Source: JAZKFT01 sp040386335
GTDB lineage: Bacteria > Bacteroidota > Bacteroidia > Chitinophagales > Chitinophagaceae
Assembly: GCA_040386335.1 (NCBI GenBank)
Contig: JAZKFT010000025.1
Span: 1 to 64,000 of the forward strand
DNA: 64,000 nt
Direction of reading: 5' to 3'
In this document: piece by piece, positions 53,609 to 61,221 of the stretch
How positions within the stretch are numbered: position 1 is the stretch's first letter
Layout: each line of letters starts with the position of its first letter
Position numbers and translations under genes: made by a program
The notes under the pieces: model-generated
What the model saw: the letters and a program-made list of their open reading frames with translations, nothing else
What the model was told of the DNA's origin: nothing
Databases searched by the model: none

Positions 53609-54405
53609 AATCTTACGGGTATTTGTTGGCTATAAAGGTAATGCTTCAAGTCCGGTATTGGTATTTCGCCAAAATGAAAGATGCTGGCAGCCAGTCCCGC
53701 ATCTGCACCTGCTTCCTGGAAAACATCTTTAAAATGCTCCATTGCACCGGCACCGCCTGAGGCGATTACCGGAATATTCAGGGCATCCACAACCCTTTTT
53801 GTGATGCTTTTTGCAAAGCCCGTTTTGGCCCCGTCTGTGTTCATGCTGGTCAGCAAAATTTCCCCGGCGCCACGATTGTACACTTCCCTGGCCCAGGCTA
53901 CAGTTTCGAGGCCAGTGGGTTTCGTACCTCCGTGGGTGAAGACCTCGTCGACTGTCCCCCGTCTACTGTCAACGGTCAACGGTTGACGGTCGACGGTTAA
54001 CGGCATCTCCTTCGTATCAATGGCCACCACTACAAACTGGCTGCCAAATTCAGTGGCCAGCGCATCTACGAGGCCGGGATTTTTTACGGCGGATGAATTG
54101 ATGGAAACTTTGTCGGCACCGGCTTCCAGCAGGCTGCTGGCATCTTCTATGCTGCTGATGCCACCGCCAACAGTAAATGGAATATTGATATGCTTTGCTA
54201 TATCCAGCACCAGTTCGGCAAAGGTTTTCCGGTTCTCATTGGTAGCAGTGATATCCAGGAAAACCAATTCGTCAGCACCTTCTTTTACATAACGGATGGC
54301 CAGTTCTACGGGGTCTCCGGCATCGCGTATATTCTCAAAATTGATGCCCTTGACCGTGCGGCCATTGCGGATATCGAGGCAGGGAATAATTCGTTTTGTA
54401 AGCAT
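53605..54405 (-). CDS. hisF: Imidazole glycerol phosphate synthase cyclase subunit, with in-frame repeat insertion
   Basis: 266 residues against the usual ~251-256. TIM barrel with catalytic Asp11 (IPCLDIRNG) and Asp130 (VVVAIDTK) and phosphate loops FTVGGGISS and VIASGGAGAMEHF intact. Between Asp130 and VFTHGG there are 24 residues where about 9 are normal; the extra ~15 (PLTVDRQPLTVDSRRGTVDE region, 135-154) are encoded by a GTCGAC-type repeat. Uses ammonia from HisH to make IGP and AICAR. The insertion is in the hairpin loop after strand 5, near the active-site face, yet the rest of the protein is well conserved. Confidence 0.95.
   Translation of the reverse strand: MLTKRIIPCLDIRNGRTVKGINFENIRDAGDPVELAIRYVKEGADELVFLDITATNENRKTFAELVLDIAKHINIPFTVGGGISSIEDASSLLEAGADKVSINSSAVKNPGLVDALATEFGSQFVVVAIDTKEMPLTVDRQPLTVDSRRGTVDEVFTHGGTKPTGLETVAWAREVYNRGAGEILLTSMNTDGAKTGFAKSITKRVVDALNIPVIASGGAGAMEHFKDVFQEAGADAGLAASIFHFGEIPIPDLKHYLYSQQIPVRL
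53944..54006. repeat. GTCAACGGTTGACGGTC repeat inside hisF
   Basis: 63 bp of GTCAACGGT / TTGACGGTCGACGG words in frame with hisF. Same family as the intergenic patch at 7280-7335. Length is a multiple of three, preserving the reading frame. Confidence 0.85.
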
Positions 54406-54450
54406 GGCTGGTTTGCTGTTTGGCTTCTTTTATCTGTTAGAAGTTAATGT

Positions 54451-54528
54451 TCAATATTCAACGATCAACGAACAATTCTCAAATAAATCCAGGGCGTTGA
54501 AATTTGAAAATTGATCGTTGAATATTGA
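54451..54528. repeat. 18-bp inverted repeat between hisA and hisF
   Basis: TCAATATTCAACGATCAA (54451-54468) and its exact reverse complement (54511-54528) enclose 42 bp. The right arm starts 3 bp beyond the hisA stop codon. It could fold as a stem-loop between the two operon genes. Confidence 0.88.
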
Positions 54529-54531
54529 GCA

Positions 54532-55299
54532 CTACGTTTTTTCCAATTCGTACAATTCTTTTAAAGTAACGGCTCCTTCGTAAATGGCTTTACCCACAAT
54601 GGCGCCGGCACAGCCGATCTCTTTTAACTGGTGGAGGTCGTTCATATTGCTCACACCGCCACTGGCCGTGAGTTGCAGGTCTTTGTTTTTATCCAGCATG
54701 GACTGGTAGAGTTCAATACCGGGGCCCTGCATCATGCCATCCTTAGAAATATCGGTGCAAAAGAATTGGGTAACACCGGCCGCCAGGTATTTCTGGATAA
54801 AATCATGGATGCCGGTATCTGTTGTTTCAAGCCAGCCGCCAACGGCTATTTTTTCATCTTTTACATCTGCACCTAAAAAGAATTTATCGGCCCCAAAACT
54901 GGTGAGCAGAAACTTAAACAGCTGCTCATCTTTTACAGCCATGCTCCCAATGGTGGCCAATGCGGCACCGCTGTTAAAAACGATATCGACGTCTTCCAAA
55001 GCTTTGATGCCACCGCCAAAATCAATGGTAAGTTGGGTGTTGGTGGCGATGGTTTCCAGCACTTTCCAATTGGTTACTTTTCCGGCTTTAGCTCCATCGA
55101 GGTCCACCAGGTGAAGCCGCTGCAGGCCTGCATCTTCGAACATCTTCGCCACTTCCAACGGATGCTCGTTGTACACTTTTTTTTGGGCATAATCACCCTG
55201 CGAAAGGCGTACGCATTTACCGCCGATAATGTCGATTGCGGGTATGACTTGAAATTGGGATTTCGGATTTCGGATTTCGGATTTCGGATTTGTATCCAT
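54532..55299 (-). CDS. hisA: ProFAR isomerase, with repeat-derived N-terminus
   Basis: 255 residues. TIM barrel with catalytic Asp in VIPAIDIIGGKCVRLSQGDY and Asp in the FLGADVKDEKI / TDISKDGMMQGPG region. The first ~15 residues (MDTNPKSEIRNPKSQF) are translated from a GGATTTC tandem repeat; the normal protein begins near QVIPAIDI. The native start codon appears to have been replaced by one upstream of the repeat. Isomerises ProFAR to PRFAR. Confidence 0.95.
   Translation of the reverse strand: MDTNPKSEIRNPKSQFQVIPAIDIIGGKCVRLSQGDYAQKKVYNEHPLEVAKMFEDAGLQRLHLVDLDGAKAGKVTNWKVLETIATNTQLTIDFGGGIKALEDVDIVFNSGAALATIGSMAVKDEQLFKFLLTSFGADKFFLGADVKDEKIAVGGWLETTDTGIHDFIQKYLAAGVTQFFCTDISKDGMMQGPGIELYQSMLDKNKDLQLTASGGVSNMNDLHQLKEIGCAGAIVGKAIYEGAVTLKELYELEKT
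55258..55291. repeat. GGATTTC heptanucleotide tandem repeat in the hisA 5' end
   Basis: Five units of GGATTTC (last with one change), 8 bp inside the start codon (minus strand). Because 7 is not a multiple of 3, gain or loss of one or two units shifts hisA out of frame. Confidence 0.9.
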
Positions 55300-55318
55300 C
55301 GCTAAGGGAAGGTCGGGT

Positions 55319-55900
55319 TTATAAGCTCAAAAAGTTTTTTAAAATTTGCTCGCCCACATCAGCACTTTTTTCGGGATGGAATTGTACCCCATAAAAATTA
55401 TCCCTGTGCAAAGCACTGCTATATGGTATGTGGTAGTCTGTAGTTGCAATAGTGGTTTCGCCTAACGCGGCATAGTAGCTATGTACAAAATAACAATAGT
55501 CATTTTCCTTTAATCCTTCCAGCAGTGGAGATTTCAGATTGGTCAGGCTATTCCAGCCCATGTGTGGGACTTTACCCTGGGTAAATTTCTTCACTGGCAA
55601 ATCAAAAATGCCCAGGCATTGGGTATCGCCTTCTTCGCTATGGTTACACATCAGTTGCATGCCCAGGCAAATACCCAAAAAGGGTTGGGTCAACGACCGC
55701 ATCAACTCGTCTAATCCGCGCTCCTTGAGATAAGGCATCGCACTATTGGCAGCACCCACGCCCGGAAAAATCACATGACTGGCATTTTTAATGGCTGCGT
55801 GATCATCGGTAACAGTGGCTTGGAGCCCCAGGCGTTCCAAAGCAAATAGCACCGACCGGATATTACCGGCATTGTACTTGATGATGGCGATGTTTGTCAT
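55319..55900 (-). CDS. hisH: Imidazole glycerol phosphate synthase glutaminase subunit
   Basis: 193 residues. Class I glutamine amidotransferase: nucleophile Cys in LGICLGMQLM (~78), HMGWN, and the His/Glu pair in VQFHPEKSAD. Supplies ammonia to HisF. Its start codon abuts the palindromic element at 55901-56047, leaving no Shine-Dalgarno sequence. Confidence 0.96.
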   Translation of the reverse strand: MTNIAIIKYNAGNIRSVLFALERLGLQATVTDDHAAIKNASHVIFPGVGAANSAMPYLKERGLDELMRSLTQPFLGICLGMQLMCNHSEEGDTQCLGIFDLPVKKFTQGKVPHMGWNSLTNLKSPLLEGLKENDYCYFVHSYYAALGETTIATTDYHIPYSSALHRDNFYGVQFHPEKSADVGEQILKNFLSL

Positions 55901-56047
55901 TGTCTGAACCAGGATTTGAGTGGATTAAAAGGATTAAAGGATTTAGTTATGATAGTGAGGGTCATTGATACTGGAAAGCTTAAGATTAACAAGAGCGATT
56001 TCATCCTCCTATAATCCTAAAAATCCACTCAAATCCCGGTTCAGACA
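55901..56047. repeat. Palindromic MITE-like element, copy 1 (hisB/hisH junction)
   Basis: 147 bp with 26-bp terminal inverted repeats, 25 of 26 matching (TCTGAACCGGGATTTGAGTGG core). The right arm contains the hisB stop codon and the left arm ends at the hisH ATG. A second copy is at 61073-61208. Confidence 0.9.
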
Positions 56048-57183
56048 ATCCCTTTTGTGCTCGGTAAAAAATTCTTAAGCGGGTCTCTTTTCACTGCCAT
56101 TTTAATCGCCTTGGCAAAGGCTTTAAAAATGGCTTCTATTTTATGGTGTTCGTTCTCTCCTTCGGCTTTTATATTCAGGTTTGTTTTAGAAGCATCGCTG
56201 AAAGACTTAAAGAAATGAAAGAACATTTCAGTAGGCATTTCACCTACTTTTTCGCGGTTGAATGTCGCTTCCCAAACGATCCAGTTGCGGCCGCCAAAGT
56301 CGATGGCAACCTGTGCCAGGCAGTCATCCATGGGCAGGCAGAAGCCATAGCGTTCCATACCTTTTTTATCGGCCAGGGCCAGGGCAAATGCTTCTCCTAA
56401 AGCGATGCCAGTGTCTTCAATGGTGTGGTGCTCGTCTATATGCAAATCACCTTTCGTGGTAATCGTGAGGTCAATATTGCCATGCCTGGCGATCTGGTCG
56501 AGCATATGATCGAAGAAGTGCAAACCTGTGCTGATATTGGCTTTGCCACTTCCGTCGAGATTGAGCTCAATGCTGATCTGCGTTTCTTTGGTGTTGCGTT
56601 CATGCTTTACAGTTCTTAATCCCGACTTTAAAAACTCGTAGATTTTTTGCCAGGAAACTGATTCCAGTGCAATGGTAGTATCTCGCAGTTCCGCGACATT
56701 CATACTCAAATCTGTAGCACCCAGCGAAGCATCTTCATTCATCCAGATGCCCTTGCAGCCCAGGTTTTTCGCAAGTTGAATATCCGTGATCCGGTCGCCG
56801 ATAACAAATGAGTTTGGGATATCATATTGCTCATTGTTAAGGTATTCCGTCAACATTCCAGTGCCTGGCTTCCGCGTAGGTGCGTTGTCGGCCGGAAAGG
56901 TTTTATCGATACACACCTTGCTGAAATGAATGCCCTCATTTTCCAGGCTTTTCATTACAAAATTGTGCAGTGGCCAAAAGCTGTCTTCCGGAAAAATATC
57001 TGTCCCCAGGCCATCCTGGTTCGTCACCATTACCAATTCATAATCCAGTTCCGCAGCTATCTTCCGCATGTAAAAAAACATATCGGGGTAGAAAGTCAGT
57101 TTGTCAAAACTATCCAGCTGGTAAGTGGGTGGCGCTTCATTAATTAACGTGCCGTCGCGGTCTATAAACAAGATTCTTTTCAT
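56041..57183 (-). CDS. hisB: Histidinol-phosphatase / imidazoleglycerol-phosphate dehydratase
   Basis: 380 residues from MKRILFIDRDGTL at 57183; an upstream ATG (57243) would add 20 residues overlapping hisC and is rejected. N-terminal HAD phosphatase (~1-165: FIDRDGTLIN, MVTNQDGLG, VIGDRITDIQLAKNLG) and C-terminal IGPD (~190-380: STGLHFFDHMLDQIARHG, IDEHHTIEDTGIALGEA, FFHFFKSFSDA). Performs steps 6 and 8. Fused HisB is typical of enterics and many Bacteroidota. Confidence 0.96.
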   Translation of the reverse strand: MKRILFIDRDGTLINEAPPTYQLDSFDKLTFYPDMFFYMRKIAAELDYELVMVTNQDGLGTDIFPEDSFWPLHNFVMKSLENEGIHFSKVCIDKTFPADNAPTRKPGTGMLTEYLNNEQYDIPNSFVIGDRITDIQLAKNLGCKGIWMNEDASLGATDLSMNVAELRDTTIALESVSWQKIYEFLKSGLRTVKHERNTKETQISIELNLDGSGKANISTGLHFFDHMLDQIARHGNIDLTITTKGDLHIDEHHTIEDTGIALGEAFALALADKKGMERYGFCLPMDDCLAQVAIDFGGRNWIVWEATFNREKVGEMPTEMFFHFFKSFSDASKTNLNIKAEGENEHHKIEAIFKAFAKAIKMAVKRDPLKNFLPSTKGIV

Positions 57184-57202
57184 CCGGTCAATATTTTTTA
57201 AA

Positions 57203-58276
57203 TTATAAATTTTCAACCTGTACCAGGCTGTCTGCGTACTCAATTAATGCATCCACCAGTTTCGTATTCTCCGCCTCTGTGCCCACAGTGATCCGCAGGC
57301 AATCTTCGCAGAGCATTACCTTGCTCCTGTCTCTTGTAACAATGCCTTTGGTCAATAAATAATCATACACTTTTTTAGCTTCCGGAATTCTAACCAGTAG
57401 AAAATTAGCATCACTTTCATGAACAGACTGAACTAATGGCATATCAGTAAAAACCGCTGCCAGCGCATCTCTCATGTCCACCAGTAAATGGATCATATCG
57501 TTTACCTGGGCATGATTTTCCAGCGCCTGCAATACAATATCCTGTGTGTGCTGACCAATATTGTAAGGCGGTTTTATTTTGTTCAACACATCAACAATCG
57601 CTTCTGAGGCGAACAACATTCCCAGTCGCAACCCGGCGAGTCCCCAGGCCTTGCTCAGCGTTTGCATTACCACCAGGTTCGGATAATCATCCAGCGAGCG
57701 GCTAAAAGATTTTTGCTTTGAAAAGTTGATATAGGCTTCATCCACCACCACCAATCCGTCAAAATTATTCAGTACCATTTCCACATCTTCACGGCGGAGG
57801 CTGTTACCCGTTGGGTTGTTGGGGCTGCAGAGCCAGATGATCTTTGTTTGTTCTTCCACCAGTTGTTCAATATGTGCGAGGTTCAACTGGTAATCGTCCA
57901 GCAGCGGCGCTCTTCGCAGTTCCACATTGTTGATATTGGCGCTTACTTCGTACATACCATAAGTGGGTGGCACAATAATCACATTATCCCGACCCGGCTC
58001 ACAAAAAGCACGGTATAATAAATCGATACATTCATCACTGCCATTGCCCAGCAGCATTTGTGTAGCGGGTAATGCTTTTATTGCACCCAGCTTTTCCTTA
58101 ACCTTCCACTGCATTGGATCAGGATATCGATTATACCATTTGGACAATGGCGAACCGAGACTGTTTTCATTGGCATCCAAATACACCGACGCCTCTCCCT
58201 TAAACTCATCTCTTGCGGATGAATACGGCGTGAGCGTTTTGATGTTAGGCCTGATTAATTTTTCTAAATCGAACAT
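57203..58276 (-). CDS. hisC: Histidinol-phosphate aminotransferase
   Basis: 357 residues, class II PLP aminotransferase. LDANENSLGSP near the start, YPDPMQWKVKEKL, SPNNPTGNSL, VVDEAYINFS and the PLP-lysine site TLSKAWGLAGLRLG are all present. Step 7 of the pathway. 19 bp before hisB. Confidence 0.96.
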   Translation of the reverse strand: MFDLEKLIRPNIKTLTPYSSARDEFKGEASVYLDANENSLGSPLSKWYNRYPDPMQWKVKEKLGAIKALPATQMLLGNGSDECIDLLYRAFCEPGRDNVIIVPPTYGMYEVSANINNVELRRAPLLDDYQLNLAHIEQLVEEQTKIIWLCSPNNPTGNSLRREDVEMVLNNFDGLVVVDEAYINFSKQKSFSRSLDDYPNLVVMQTLSKAWGLAGLRLGMLFASEAIVDVLNKIKPPYNIGQHTQDIVLQALENHAQVNDMIHLLVDMRDALAAVFTDMPLVQSVHESDANFLLVRIPEAKKVYDYLLTKGIVTRDRSKVMLCEDCLRITVGTEAENTKLVDALIEYADSLVQVENL

Positions 58277-58466
58277 GTTTTAATTTTTTAATACCGATGG
58301 TATCAGGTAGAGATGTTACAGGATCACAGGTCAGAAACAGGCCTCATCCTCTTATCCTTCTCCTCGCGGAGAAGGACGGTGCTTTGGTGCTGATCCAAAC
58401 ACTGGTTCTTCCACATCGTCATCCGTACATTTCCAATCTTCGGCCTAGACATCCTGTATCCAGGTC

Positions 58467-58550
58467 TCATTTGCACATTTGCATATTTGCTCATCTGCCC
58501 ATTTTCACATTTTCACATTTCCCACATTTCCCACATTTTCACATTCGCAC
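58467..58550. repeat. CACATTTGCATATTTGC / CATTTTCACATTTCCCA low-complexity repeat
   Basis: About 84 bp of ACATTT(T/G)C(C) words behind hisD; the hisD stop codon and last Met codon lie inside it. The same hisC-hisD gap also holds a perfect CCTTCTCC-TCGC-GGAGAAGG hairpin (58356-58375). Confidence 0.85.
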
Positions 58551-59810
58551 CCTCACCGCCCCCGCATGTGCCTGCAAACCTTCTGCCATGGCCATTTCTA
58601 CTACGGTGGGCGCTATATTCTTCAATCCTGTTTCGGTTAGTTTCTGCACGGTAATCTTTTTTACAAAACTATCTACGCTTACTCCACTGTACATCCGCGC
58701 ATAACCATTCGTCGGTAGCGTATGGTTGGTGCCACTCGCATAATCTCCTACGCTTTCGGGTGAGTAATTTCCGAGAAAAATGGAACCTGCGTTGCTGATT
58801 CGATCTGCGATCGCTTCATCATTTTTACAACTGATGATCAGGTGTTCAGCCGCATAGTCATTTACCAATGCTATCGCTTCATCCAGGTTTTCCATTACGA
58901 CCGCACGGCTATTTTTTAACGCCTTCGCAGCAAATTCCATCCTTGGCAAAACAGACAGTTGCTTTACAATTTCCGCTTCCACATCATTGACCAATGACAA
59001 TTGACTGCAGACGAGGAGAACCTGGCTATCCGCACCATGCTCGGCCTGGCTCAGCAGGTCTGCGGCTACAAAGGCGGGGTTGCAGGTTTCATCGGCCAGC
59101 ACACAGACTTCGCTGGGACCGGCGGGCATATCGATGGCGATGCCGTCCAATTGCACCAATTGCTTTGCAGCTGTAACAAATTGGTTGCCGGGGCCAAATA
59201 TTTTAAATACCTGTGGCACGGTATGCGTTCCATAAGCCATGGCTGCAATAGCTTGTGCACCACCGGCTTTAATGATCTTTGTTACCCCGGTTATGCTCGC
59301 GGCATATAGAACCGCGGGATGAACAGCGCCATCCTTTTGAGGGGGTGTACAAAGCACAATTTCTTTGCAACCCGCCAGCTTTGCCGGAATGGCCAGCATT
59401 AGTAAAGTAGAAAACAAGGGAGCTGTCCCGCCCGGAATGTACAGTCCCACTTTATCGATGCCTACAGACTTCCGCCAGCATTTTACACCTGGCATCGTCT
59501 CTACAATTTCTACCTGCGACAATTGTTTCTCATGAAATGCCGTAATATTTTTTGCGGCCTGTCCTATGGCCTCTTTTAATTCATTGGTGATGAATGACTG
59601 TGCTTCCGCTTTTTCTTCTTCCGTCACTTCGAGGATATCCAGTTCTACTCCGTCAAATTGCCGGGCATATTGCCGCAAAGCCATATCACCGCTGCGTTTT
59701 ACTTCGGCCATGATAGGTCGTACCTTTTCGAATATCACACCCAGGTCCATCGTGGGTCGCTGAATGATGGAAGGCCATTCGGATATGTTGGGGTTGATGA
59801 AGATTTGCAT
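58539..59810 (-). CDS. hisD: Histidinol dehydrogenase
   Basis: 423 residues from MQIFINP at 59810; 13 residues further upstream are not conserved. Signatures: YIPGGTAPLFSTLLMLA, AGGAQAIAAMAYGTHTVP, MPAGPSEVCVLADE, LLSQAEHGADSQVLL and GDYASGTNHTLPTNGYAR. NAD-dependent, steps 9 and 10. The terminal AVRVRM is partly encoded by the repeat behind the gene. Confidence 0.96.
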   Translation of the reverse strand: MQIFINPNISEWPSIIQRPTMDLGVIFEKVRPIMAEVKRSGDMALRQYARQFDGVELDILEVTEEEKAEAQSFITNELKEAIGQAAKNITAFHEKQLSQVEIVETMPGVKCWRKSVGIDKVGLYIPGGTAPLFSTLLMLAIPAKLAGCKEIVLCTPPQKDGAVHPAVLYAASITGVTKIIKAGGAQAIAAMAYGTHTVPQVFKIFGPGNQFVTAAKQLVQLDGIAIDMPAGPSEVCVLADETCNPAFVAADLLSQAEHGADSQVLLVCSQLSLVNDVEAEIVKQLSVLPRMEFAAKALKNSRAVVMENLDEAIALVNDYAAEHLIISCKNDEAIADRISNAGSIFLGNYSPESVGDYASGTNHTLPTNGYARMYSGVSVDSFVKKITVQKLTETGLKNIAPTVVEMAMAEGLQAHAGAVRVRM

Positions 59811-59900
59811 GATGGGTGTTTTTTTGGGTCGCATCTCCGGGGGTTGCACCCCACGGCTTATGGATTACGCCCTTACAGGCTGCCAGATTTATTTTTTTTA

Positions 59901-59936
59901 CTAATCAACCAGTCAACTAATCAACCAATCAACTAA
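59901..59936. repeat. AATCAACCA word repeat at the hisG/hisD junction
   Basis: Four copies of (T)AATCAACCA-like words; the hisG stop codon (TAG) lies in the patch. Same family as 37352-37445 and 48716-48748. Confidence 0.85.
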
Positions 59937-60787
59937 ACGATCATCTTTTCAATCGGCACTACCAGTATCCCTTCCGCACCGGCGGCTTTTAGTTGTTCGA
60001 TAATTTCCCAGAAATCATTTTCGTTGAGCACGCTATGTACGCTGCTCCAGCCTGGCTCTGCCAGTGGTAATACAGTCGGGCTGCGCATTCCGGGCAATAC
60101 AGCGATGATTTGAGCCAGCTTCTCGTTGGGGGCATTCAGCAGGATATACTTGTTGTTTTTTGCTTTTTTGACTGAACGGATGCGGAACAACAGTTTTTCA
60201 AGGATGTCCAGTTTTTCCTGCTCCAGGCTATTGTTTCGAACCAGGACTGCTTCGCTTTTCAGGATGATCTCGGTCTCTTTAAGACCGTTCATAAACAGGG
60301 TGCTGCCGCTGCTCACCAAATCCACGATCGCTTCAGTTAAACCGATACCCGGCGCTATCTCTACGCTGCCGCTGATCTCATGTATCTCCGCCTCTATCTT
60401 GTTTTTATCCAGGAATTGCTGTACCAGAACGGGGTAACTGGTAGCAATGCTCTTGCCTTGCAAAAATTGTGGTCCGATATATTCCTCGCCTTTTTTAATA
60501 GCAACTGATAGCCGGCACTTCCCAAAACCCAGTTTCTCTACTGTTGTTACTTCTTTTTCCTTTTCGTACAGCACATTTTCACCTACAATTCCTACATCAG
60601 CCACACGGTCTTCCACGTACTGCGGGATATCGTCATCCCGTAAAAAGAAGACTTCGATCGGGAAGTTTTCGGCTTCCGCCTTTAGTTTGTTCATTCCGTT
60701 TTTAATGTCGATGCCGCACTCTTTAAGCAGACTGATGGAGTCTTCGTACAGGCGACCCGATTTTTGAATGGCGATTTTGAGTTTCAT
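59933..60787 (-). CDS. hisG: ATP phosphoribosyltransferase, long form
   Basis: 284 residues, the long form with its own C-terminal ACT-like regulatory domain (~210-284, PTVLPLAEPGWSSVHSVLNE), so no HisZ is needed. KIAIQKSGRLYEDSISLLKECGI, VGIVGENVLYE and the phosphoribosyl loop LTEAIVDLVSSGSTLFMNGL are present. First committed step, feedback-inhibited by histidine. First structural gene behind the leader. Confidence 0.96.
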   Translation of the reverse strand: MKLKIAIQKSGRLYEDSISLLKECGIDIKNGMNKLKAEAENFPIEVFFLRDDDIPQYVEDRVADVGIVGENVLYEKEKEVTTVEKLGFGKCRLSVAIKKGEEYIGPQFLQGKSIATSYPVLVQQFLDKNKIEAEIHEISGSVEIAPGIGLTEAIVDLVSSGSTLFMNGLKETEIILKSEAVLVRNNSLEQEKLDILEKLLFRIRSVKKAKNNKYILLNAPNEKLAQIIAVLPGMRSPTVLPLAEPGWSSVHSVLNENDFWEIIEQLKAAGAEGILVVPIEKMIV

Positions 60788-60860
60788 ATACCTGGCCTAA
60801 GCCAATTTATTTTTAAGTTCAAATCTTCCGGAAAACAGGCCCCACCGGAAGTTTGGGGCA

Positions 60861-60943
60861 AAAGAAAAGGCTTACCAAAACGGTAAGCCCTTGTAAATAA
60901 TTTTATGCTATGCACATAACATCATCGGCTTACCGCTGGTAAG
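60861..60943 (-). promoter_or_regulatory. his operon transcription attenuator
   Basis: In transcript order: segment 1 CTTACC (60943-60938), segment 2 GGTAAGCC (60934-60927), segment 3 GGCTTACC (60889-60882), segment 4 GGTAAGCC (60876-60869), then TTTTCTTT (60868-60861). 1:2 is a pause hairpin, 2:3 an antiterminator and 3:4 a terminator. Segment 1 lies just behind the His codons and segment 2 contains the leader stop codon, so a ribosome stalled at His codons frees segment 2 to pair with 3. Confidence 0.88.
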
Positions 60944-60977
60944 TATGGTGATGATGGTTATGTACGATTTGTTTCAT
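60930..60977 (-). CDS. hisL: His operon leader peptide
   Basis: 15 residues, MKQIVHNHHHHTYQR, with five His, four of them in a row. Starts 8 bp after the -7 box and stops inside the attenuator. Its translation reports charged tRNA-His and controls the operon. Confidence 0.9.
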   Translation of the reverse strand: MKQIVHNHHHHTYQR

Positions 60978-60984
60978 TGAGGTG

Positions 60985-61016
60985 CAAAAATAGGGGTGCA
61001 TTTTAATTCACCAAAA
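60985..61016 (-). promoter_or_regulatory. Promoter of the his operon
   Basis: Minus strand: TTTTG at 61016-61012 (-33), 19-bp spacer, TATTTTTG at 60992-60985 (-7). This is the full Bacteroidota TTTG-N19-TAnnTTTG consensus. Transcription would start within a few bases of the hisL ATG. Confidence 0.82.
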
Positions 61017-61072
61017 ATGATTTTTTGAAATGAAGGATAATTGATGGGGTTTGTTTTCTTTTGCGGGAATAG

Positions 61073-61208
61073 TCTGAACCGGGATTTGAGTGGATTAAGG
61101 GGATTAAAAGGAATTTGAAGGAGTTCGATGTTTTGCTTAGGGATTGATTAGAGTGATTAAAAAACGAGTCCCTATAATCCAAATAATCCACTCAAATCCC
61201 GGTTAAGA
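61073..61208. repeat. Palindromic MITE-like element, copy 2
   Basis: 136 bp with 25-bp terminal inverted repeats, 24 of 25 matching (AACCGGGATTTGAGTGGATTA perfect over 21 bp). Ends 13 bp before the kinase-RapZ gene. Interior shares GGATTAAAAGGA-like words with copy 1. Confidence 0.9.
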
Positions 61209-61221
61209 GAAAAACAACCAC

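Noticed and set aside
58356..58375. CCTTCTCC hairpin between hisC and hisD as a terminator
   Set aside because: No T-tract follows the stem on either strand and it lies inside an operon; kept only as part of the repeat-rich gap.
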